A stretch of 64,000 nt of DNA, taken from Nepenthes gracilis (taxonomy: Eukaryota > Streptophyta > Magnoliopsida > Caryophyllales > Nepenthaceae). Shown in pieces: positions 57,501 through 64,000 of the stretch. The notes beneath the pieces are model-generated. The model saw only the letters and a list, made by a program, of their open reading frames with translations. It searched no databases and was not told the DNA's origin. The stretch spans positions 14,616,830 through 14,680,829 of the forward strand of contig BSYO01000008.1 of NCBI GenBank assembly GCA_033239525.1, read 5' to 3'. Position 1 is the stretch's first letter, and each line of letters opens with the position of its first letter. A program made the position numbers and the translations under genes.

Positions 57501-60500
57501 AGATAAACATTTTCTTAGAAAAAGGCAATGAGGCCGGTGAGTAGGGTAAAGTCTAAAGTGTATTGAGGATTTTATTAGTAGAAAAGGATCTCTTTGTATA
57601 GACTGAAGCATGGGACAGCAGATAAGACGATGATGACATATGAAGGTGTGCCAACCACCAAGGTTTTGAATTCTATGATGAAATTATCTGAAAGGGTGGT
57701 TGAAGCTCGGGCTAGATATGTGGCTATCATGGAAGCAATTACGATTCATCCTTGTAGGTTTACTATGGACATCATCTATTTGTAGTGCTTGATGGAGTAA
57801 TTTAAGGACAGTCTGAAGAGTCTTTATATGATGGTTGCTGATGTAGAGGAGTACAATATAAACCCTATCAAAGCCATATGGAGTAATTGGAGGACTTTTT
57901 ATTGCATTTATCCAAGTTATATGACATGGTAGTGATCTGTGTTAGGACAAATGCTGATGTTTTCCCAGTCTTGGCTTGCACCAAGGGCGTTTGAATCTAT
58001 TTTCCTTGGCCATCGATTGAATGGACACAATTTGATGTATTCTGTTCATATTTTGATATAGTTTTGTTGATGAGGCAAGAGAGGGCATTAATGCTAAGTT
58101 ACAAGGTTGGCGGTTGATTTTGGATGGTGAAGGTTTTAGAATTAGTAGAAAGAAGTCTGAGTGAATGAAATGCAAGTTTAGTTACAGTAGAGAGTTAAAT
58201 GGTGGGCTAGTGAGGATTGGGATTGACTGATTGAAAGCCTACCAATAATGGACCATTTCAAATTTCTTTAGTCAATGATTCAGAAAGATGGAGAAATAGA
58301 TGATGATGTTATCCATCAAACATGATCTTGCAAGTTCAGGGCTAGGAGAGGAAGCAACCTACAAAGAAAGCTGATGATGAATGCAAGCACTGGGAAAGGA
58401 AAAGTTCAGAATATTTTTTTTTTTTTTTTGGGGGGTGATCAGATAGAATCAGAAGAGGTAGGTGATAATATAGCACAATAAATCATAATACTTGGGCATA
58501 CTTATATAGGCACCTAAATGTTCTGTTAACTAGGAAATAAAAGCTCTAAATTTATCTACTTGGCTATCATTTGCTATTCTTATGTTAGCCCTAAATATGC
58601 ATGATCATGATGGAGGGAGGGCTAGAAGTGGGAAAAGTTCTAGATTCTTATTTGGCATTCCACTCTGTGATTGGCCATTCTACATGCTAGTCCCTAATAT
58701 TCAAGGCCATGAAGGAGGAAGAGAAGACATGATTAGATATATGGTTACATTCTTTTTATTTTTTTTGGCGGGGTGGGGGGGGATAGGGATTGGGAGAGAG
58801 GGTTAGTGAGCATTTTCCCGCAAGTGGAATTGGAAAAAAAATTAGATTCTTAATCACTGCTCATGTCTGTTGTAGGCACTTCTGTTTGCTAGCTCCAAGT
58901 ACAAAAGTTAATGAGAGAATGCTTACCTACAATATTAAGAACGTGGGAGGGAGGTAAGAGTCAGAATGAGGGATGATTATGTCCCACTACTTTAAATGGG
59001 CCTCCCTTAATATCATAATGATGAATCCTGTTTATCCTTGTAAGAGTAATGGAGAAACAAGTGAAAGGAGGGAAAAGATCATGGCAACTACTTGGGTTTT
59101 CAATCCTCCCTTTACATATAATCATGACAACAAATGGTGTTGTCATTGTTTTTCCTCCTTTTACATATACATATAATCATGACAACAATTGTTGTTGTCA
59201 TGTTTTATAATTTTATGTATCCCATCCAATTTCACTTGCTCCAAAATGGCTTCTTATAGTCTTCTTAAGCAACCAGTATAAGGTTTTGCTCCATGTTCTT
59301 GTTGACCTGGAAGAGAGTTTTTGCTCACTAGGTTTGACCATCCAATTCCTGCATGAGGGACTGAATGATATGTTGCTCTGGAAATCCCTCCACATCTTCC
59401 AATTCAATGACAATGTCAAGGTATTACTTATTTGCATTGTCATGCAGTAAAGCTGGCACTGAGTTTTCTTGGAAGAGTGACATTTCCTTTTATTTCTAGA
59501 ATAGCTCTACTAGATATCATAATGCTCTGCTATCAGTGCCTGCTTCTATAGGCACTGTACAGACCACAATGAATGCTGGCACCTTATGTTTTCCCAAATT
59601 TCAATGTTGTTCAAATTCAATTACTCATCTGAGCTCAATATGAAAAATTCAAATACAACTTGTAGGAGTTCTTCTAAGTAGCCTTGTCTTCTATCCATAC
59701 TCGATCGGATGGTCTATAGGGTTTAGAACCATGCACTTGATCTGGAACTTCCAATTGAAGTAGAAGATGTCTGCCAGACTGTGTGTTGACTCCCGAAGTT
59801 CCACTACATGCACGTTCTTCATAGACAAATTCCTAAAGAAATACTCTTTTCCTTGCTACCTGAATCTGGGCCTAATCATGAAAGGCAATGCTGAGAAACA
59901 TAGGCATTGAATCCACAGATCCTGACTGTTAAAAATTTGACAGCTTGATTGGGATAAAGTTCAACAACCAGACTTTAAAGTTTTCTCCCTGTGCTCTGTT
60001 AACACCCCCCCCTCCCAATAAGACTATTGTGCTTCTATTGCCATAATACATATATGTAACTAATAGTGCAAAAATTCTTGGGCCATTATTCATTGCCAAT
60101 GGTTGGGAACTTTGTCATTGCTAACCTAATACATACATACAATCATAGATTGTTGATTTGCTTTTAGCTAGCAACAATTGTACTGCCAAATTTGGCTAAG
60201 AATATCTTTCCAAAAGTTCTTTTTGCTTTTTGGGGGACAGAGACCATCCCTGACATCGTTAAGATCCACCCCTTCAAGTTACCCCCATCCACCTTGCCTT
60301 AGTCATGGTCTGTGCTTCCATTCTCAGTTCCCTTATATGAAGACCTTATGATCAACAACTGCAATTTCAAATGTGTTAAAGCTCACAATTCTCATAATTA
60401 CTGTCTTGTATAATTGCATCCTATAACTATTGTCATGTTAATCTTAGAGAGGCTTATTATATTAGCAGGCTTATGTACACTTGCTAGCCTTTATCTTCAT

Positions 60501-63500
60501 CTGCTGAGTCATTACCTTGCCAAAGGTATCCTCGCCAAGTTATTTGTGGTATTTGCATCCTTTCTCCAGTGACAGAATCTGCCAAAGATTGTTGTTGTGA
60601 CTATTGAGTCCATTTGCACCGCAAAAATTCCTTTCCTGAAATCATTGGACTTACCAAGTTCCCAGAGCTCCAGCTTCAGGAGTAATCTAATCCCTCTTGG
60701 CATTGGACTCATTAACATTTGGTCTGGATAGGATTTCTGGAGATTCACTACTTGTATAGAGAAAACACGTGCATTTTGATTCAATAACATCCACACTTTT
60801 AACCAATTACTGATTAACTGGAGGGTGTGGGGTCGATTGGGGGGGTTGTGTAGAACCAGATTCACCAGAGATCCTTTCTGAGATGCATAGCAAGGGTGTA
60901 AATTAGTTCAACCTAGATGTTTGGGCTTGGTCTTAGTTTCTGTTTGGAATTATTGTTCTGCTCCTTAGATATCTGTTTTTTTTCCCCCCTCTTTTTGGGC
61001 TGAATCGACCTTAATCGACCTTAACTTGGTTGAACGGCATAAAGAGTGCTTTTGGTGGCTGTGTGAAGTGATTTGTTGGACCTAAATGAGGCAGTGCTAT
61101 TCTGTTATTGGGCTGCCATCAGGTAATCACTGCAATTGAGGCTCCAAGGAAACATGTGGATTGAAAATGGTACTTGAACCTGTCCATTTCTCAGCATTGA
61201 TTCAAATATTAACTGATACTATTACGATAAATATTGGCTGATATATATCGGTATTAGAATTCCCAATACCGATATTTTCTAATGCTATAACAATATTGTG
61301 ATATGTTTCTGTATCAGTTGATATTTAAAATATCAACTGTGACAACCGGTATTTGGCCAATATATCAACTGATACAACTCTTTTAGTATACGATTTTTAG
61401 AAAATTTTGTTCGTCGATATATTTGATATTATTACGTATTACCCAATATGTACAATATCGGTATGACCACAATCGATACCGATATTGATGGTGATATTTT
61501 CATCCATGCTTATTAGATAGTTTAGTGTGATTGCTTTCTTGCGCCTCAAATTATCCCATCTTGTCCAGTCATGCATAGCCATCGCTCTCAAGGCACCATA
61601 AAGCTTCATTAATGGCCCTTAATCCACATATCCACCTTTCTCACTCAAGAGATCTTATTATTCTTTTTTATAACTGACCAGCTGCATGTCCCAGTTGATC
61701 CAATATGCACATAAAGATGATGCTGAAATCTCAAGTACCTTGTTGAGAGCCATAGCTATAGTTCTCCATTGGTGGTCACTTGAACATCCTAGCAAATCTA
61801 TGGTTTTGAAATATTATTTAGTGAAGTTGTTAGGATTTTCATCCTTTCAGAAACGCCACATATTTCCTGCTATCATATGTTGCAAACCCCAGGGGTACAG
61901 ATACTAAAAATTGGAAAATCTATTTCTCATGCAAAACTGATACCTGATCCTTTGATCTATTGCCTTCTGTTTGACATGCATAATTGATCCTATCAAGTCT
62001 CCAGGGTCAGATGGTTTTATTCAGTCTGGACTGATTTTGTGGTATAGGATTGTTTCTTTTAGTGCATTTGTGGTGGAAAACACATTCACACTTGAAACTG
62101 AAAAGCATCAAGGATGAGCAAAGGAAAGATTGAAGGGAGATGAGAGAATTTATGATTGTAAATGTTTATTGACCGATAAATGCCTGAGTGTATTTTTTTA
62201 CTTCAAGTCATTCTTGACCAAAAATCCAAGTCATATTTCTTCCATCTTTCAATTTTTAACCTTGTTGCTTGGTGGAAGCCCACCCTGATCTCCTTTGCCA
62301 TTTTCTAGATTTAGTATGTCCTATTATTATCTACATTTCTGTCATCTACACTTCTATTCTTAGTGGTGGTAGTACTAATTTTCCTTGTCAGATTCTAGGA
62401 TTGTGTTTCTAAATCTGTCTTCAACATGTATCTTCTTGTCTAATTAGAGACGGCGTGGATTTCTCAAGATGAAGGAATCTTCTTTGACCATTTGCGAATT
62501 CATTCTTTTTTAGAGTTCCATTCTCATTGATAATCAGATTGTTTTGAGTGGATCTAGTTAATATGCAGCCAAGCTAGACCAGACGCCTCGCTACTTCTCA
62601 ACTATAATTGCTAAAACGAGAAGTGTAGTCAGTCAGTGATCACTTCCCTCATCCATCTGATTGCCTTTTTTCAAATTTCTGGAGGGATTTATGCTGACAG
62701 TATTTCAACATTTAACACCCATCCAAAAGCCCTAGCGTTCCTGTCTATGGTTTTGCTTGTCAGAAGGTGCCAGGGTAATCCTTACCACGAGAGTCATTGG
62801 TGCCATCTCTGTATAGTTCTGATCATGTATTATATAGTGATTTTGCCTCGGTGCCTTCTATTTTTTTCTATTTTGGTGTTTTTCTCCACCCACAGTCACT
62901 TTTCTGTGGTGGTGGTTGTAGATTGAGGCAGATGCCAAGTGGTTTTCATTGGGGTTGCTGATTTCATCTATCTATGACATAGGTTGTGGAGCTGCAGTGG
63001 CATATTATTGGCATTTGGTCTCGTTGTTCTTTGTTATTATCTGTGTTTTTCTTGTGCTTCTGTGGTGTGTGGTTGTGTTTGACCAGAGTCCATGGATGTC
63101 AATCTCCAGTGAATCTATGTTGTTCTGTCACCAAATCCACCAGGTTGTTGCCAAGGGAAAGTTATCCACTCTTTGACATTGGATTAGAAGCTTCACCTCT
63201 GTTATTGATAAATTTTTTTCTTAATAAAATATGGTGCAAAGTGGCAGTGCTTCGTCTTGGCGGTTCCCTATTGTTTCTATGCTTGTTCAATTTGAATGGG
63301 GGTTTCTTTGGTTCTTTAGTGTTGCACTTCTACTTCAGAGGGACTTCATGGCTTCTTTGGAGATAGGTCTGCTAGGTTTACTGCCAATTGACTCTGTGAA
63401 GATCTTTTCTATTGATCTCCTGTATCCTTTTGGTGCTACTGCTTAAGTCTAAGTTGCGTCAGTTGCCTGATCTGTGTTGCTAAAGTTATTGTGGTTATTT

Positions 63501-64000
63501 TGTTGGCTTGTGGATGTGTTTTTTGTCTAATATTGTTTGTTTTTCTGGTGTATGTTTAGTGTCTTCTGTATGCGGTGTCGTTCTATATGTTTCAAATTAG
63601 TAATAAAATTTTTAGTGTTTCCAAAAAAAATAAAAAAACAAGAATATACACCCCCTCTTAAAAAGTTAGTATCATTTATTGATCATAGCACAATGACAAC
63701 ATGATAAGCTAGGAAGACTTATTCTCTGATTTTTAAAGAATAATGGCCTGACCTGGTGCCTCAAGAATTGAAAATATTTTGTTTATATCCTCTGCATTTA
63801 CTTTGTGATTGCCTCTTCTTCTATTTATTTGGCTTGTTATATTGTGATTGCCTTTTCTCTTGTGTAATTGTTTTCTATTCCCTAAATACTTTTTATTTAG
63901 GATTTTTTCCCCCTTGGGTTGATGTCCTGTGGCGTTATTCACAAAAGAACATTTTGATGAGGTTTTCTGTTATGGTCTACAAATTGGCAGGGCAGCACTA
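45503..64000 (+). CDS. CCT2: T-complex protein 1 subunit beta (CCT-beta), 5' part, continues past the window
   Basis: CCT-beta is one of eight subunits of the cytosolic group II chaperonin that folds actin, tubulin and other proteins using ATP. Coding exons: 45503-45508, 45613-45669, 46005-46070, 46211-46322, 51844-51972, 53770-53841, 53973-54088, and 63991 onward. Introns are GT-AG and all phases join, giving 186 codons, about 35% of the roughly 530-residue family length. The protein begins [19 protein letters not shown]. Landmarks are [20 protein letters not shown] (ATP-binding region), [15 protein letters not shown] with the catalytic-loop Asp, [23 protein letters not shown] and [13 protein letters not shown]. 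The last exon starts GGCAGCACT (Gly-Ser-Thr), as expected after MRLK. Exon 1 codes only Met-Ala. Introns 4 and 7 are 5,521 and 9,902 bp and full of transposon debris. No stop or frameshift was seen, so the gene is probably functional. Confidence 0.95.
46384..46584. repeat. Tandem duplication of about 101 bp in intron 4
   Basis: Two adjacent copies start at 46384 and 46485, each AATGAAGTTCTYGATGC, and end GTGATGATCAATTT. They differ at a moderate number of sites. Confidence 0.85.
46600..48880. other. Intron 4 DNA without assigned genes, possibly decayed retrotransposon
   Basis: No coding domain. The 46930-48300 part (CACATCTGGTCAACCAGC, CCATCAGTTGGTAACATC and similar) reads like LTR or leader sequence of a Ty3/gypsy element on the minus strand, but I could not find paired ends. 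Confidence 0.3.
48903..49646. mobile_element. MITE-like element rich in GACAC/GTGTC motifs, intron 4
   Basis: The left end TGAAGCACACACATTGACAC and the right end, read on the other strand (TGAAAGCATTAGTATTTGAC), form an imperfect inverted repeat about 20 bp long, 744 bp apart. Each side holds many GACACGRNAC or GTGTCGGRC words. The centre is AT-rich. There is no coding capacity and no clear target duplication. Confidence 0.5.
50430..50640 (+). repeat. Upstream copy of a dispersed intronic direct repeat
   Basis: Shares TTGATAGTTGGGA, CAATGAACTCCATAACTAAA and ATGATTAAAATTATTTA-type words with 51600-51810, in the same order and spacing. Confidence 0.75.
51015..51036. repeat. (TC)n microsatellite in intron 4
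   Basis: Eleven uninterrupted TC units followed by a T run. Confidence 0.93.
51600..51810 (+). repeat. Downstream copy of the dispersed intronic direct repeat
   Basis: Second copy of the 50430-50640 sequence, about 1.17 kb away and ending just before exon 5 (51844). By eye it is diverged by a quarter or more. Confidence 0.75.
51973..53769. other. Intron 5 of the CCT-beta gene, nothing recognised
   Basis: 1,797 bp, AT-rich. The reverse-strand open frames at 53362-53883 show no known domain. Confidence 0.65.
54089..55130. other. First kilobase of intron 7, nothing recognised
   Basis: Starts with a GTAGAA donor. No domain, terminal repeat or RNA gene seen. Confidence 0.6.
55130..57190 (+). 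mobile_element. Decayed LTR-type element in intron 7, no recognised genes
   Basis: Two stretches about 1.75 kb apart share TTTCTTTACTATTNTGYTTC and CTATTTAGTCTATAAATARG (about 55300-55370 and 57045-57110). These look like the promoter part of paired LTRs. After the first, at about 55488, lies CTATCAGAGCTTTCAAG, close to the TGGTATCAGAGC initiator-Met tRNA primer site used by many plant elements. The interior has a Pro/His-rich open frame (55540-56043) but no RT or integrase, so it would be non-autonomous or heavily deleted. Exact ends are uncertain. Confidence 0.5.
56290..56545. repeat. GATAT-rich dispersed repeat, copy 1
   Basis: Shares TTGATATTTTCTAATGCC with 61200-61505, then similar AT-rich words. 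It ends near GTGATACCAATATTTTCAT, as does copy 2 (GTGATATTTTCATCC). Confidence 0.6.
57245..58385 (+). pseudogene. RTE-type LINE reverse transcriptase fragment
   Basis: The plus strand shows, across shifting frames, [19 protein letters not shown], then [15 protein letters not shown] then [19 protein letters not shown], then DIVLLM (remains of the FADD box, both Asp not intact). The clearest part is [38 protein letters not shown], and [15 protein letters not shown]. This order is the RT of RTE-clade LINEs found in plants. There is no endonuclease domain upstream, so it is 5'-truncated. At least four frame changes and several stops make it dead. Confidence 0.78.
58386..61190. other. Middle of intron 7, unassigned repeats
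   Basis: Contains a T-run/G-run junction at about 58415-58437 and again at 58750-58781. There are two partly similar stretches near 58590 and 58690 (CCCTAAATATGCATGATCATG against CCCTAATATTCAAGGCCATG). The reverse-strand open frames at 59213-59443 and 60512-60865 show no domain I recognise. Confidence 0.4.
59105..59200. repeat. Duplicated hairpin, ATGACAACAA ... TTGTTGTCAT
   Basis: CCTCCYTTTACATATA followed by ATCATGACAACAA and a complementary TGTTGTCAT arm occurs twice in tandem (about 59105 and 59153). Confidence 0.7.
61200..61505. repeat. GATAT-rich dispersed repeat, copy 2
   Basis: Full of GATATATCGGTAT- and ATCAACTGATAC-type words, with internal inverted similarity (ATATTGGCTGATATATATCG near the left, CGATACCGATATTGATGG near the right). 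MITE-like; no target duplication found. Confidence 0.55.
61506..63440. other. Distal intron 7, no recognised domain
   Basis: Several short plus-strand open frames (62636-63446), rich in Leu, Phe and Val, do not match a family I know. They could be the body of the poly(A)-ended retroposon that follows. Confidence 0.4.
63441..63639 (+). mobile_element. 3' tail of a poly(A)-type retroposon
   Basis: A T/G-rich stretch ends with AATAAA at 63602-63607 and an A-tract at 63623-63639 (A8, T, A7), as at the 3' end of a LINE or a reverse-transcribed RNA. The 5' limit and family are unknown. Confidence 0.5.

Noticed and set aside
62636..63446. Overlapping hydrophobic open frames as a membrane protein gene
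   Set aside because: T-rich DNA easily yields Leu/Phe/Val frames. They lie inside a CCT-beta intron next to a poly(A) retroposon tail and match no family I know.

Overview
This window is nuclear DNA from a flowering plant. The evidence is a spliced plant CCT-beta chaperonin gene with canonical GT-AG introns, a tandem 5S rDNA-type array, and plant-type transposons (PIF/Harbinger, Tat-like Ty3/gypsy with extra antisense ORFs, a chromovirus fragment, an RTE-type LINE). The species cannot be told from sequence alone. Very large, transposon-filled introns (5.5 and 9.9 kb) point to a repeat-rich, probably woody, genome. All identifications were made by reading the sequence; no database search was run.

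Layout. 1-606: 3' part of a Tat-like LTR. 1451-6910: a complete PIF/Harbinger DNA transposon with TTA target duplication, terminal inverted repeats, a Myb/SANT-like gene and a three-exon DDE transposase gene on the minus strand; both genes are broken by stops or a frameshift. 7240-18011: a full-length Tat-like Ty3/gypsy element (called B) with two LTRs and TGATA target duplications, decayed gag-pol on the plus strand and an extra antisense ORF on the minus strand. 18017-21914: unassigned AT-rich DNA with a chromovirus gag-protease fragment. 21915-31894: 32 complete or nearly complete degenerate 5S rRNA gene copies and one truncated copy, period about 312 bp, all on the plus strand. 32266-44017: a second Tat-like element (C) with a 3'-truncated LTR, an internally inverted reverse transcriptase segment and its own antisense ORF. 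44018-45100: AT-rich spacer. 45503-64000 and beyond: the 5' part of the CCT-beta gene. Seven coding exons give 186 in-frame codons, and the eighth exon begins in the last ten bases of the window. Its introns hold a decayed LTR-like element, an RTE-type LINE fragment, a poly(A)-ended retroposon tail and several MITE-like repeats.

How it fits together. CCT-beta is the only gene that looks intact and functional. Everything to its left is mobile-element or rDNA-derived and heavily decayed. Many key changes are G-to-A or C-to-T (catalytic Asp to Asn, Trp or Gln to stop, LTR TG to TA), as expected in long-methylated silent chromatin. The most informative structures are the non-homogenised 5S array with its block duplications, the antisense ORF kept at the same place in two divergent gypsy elements, and the inverted RT segment in element C.
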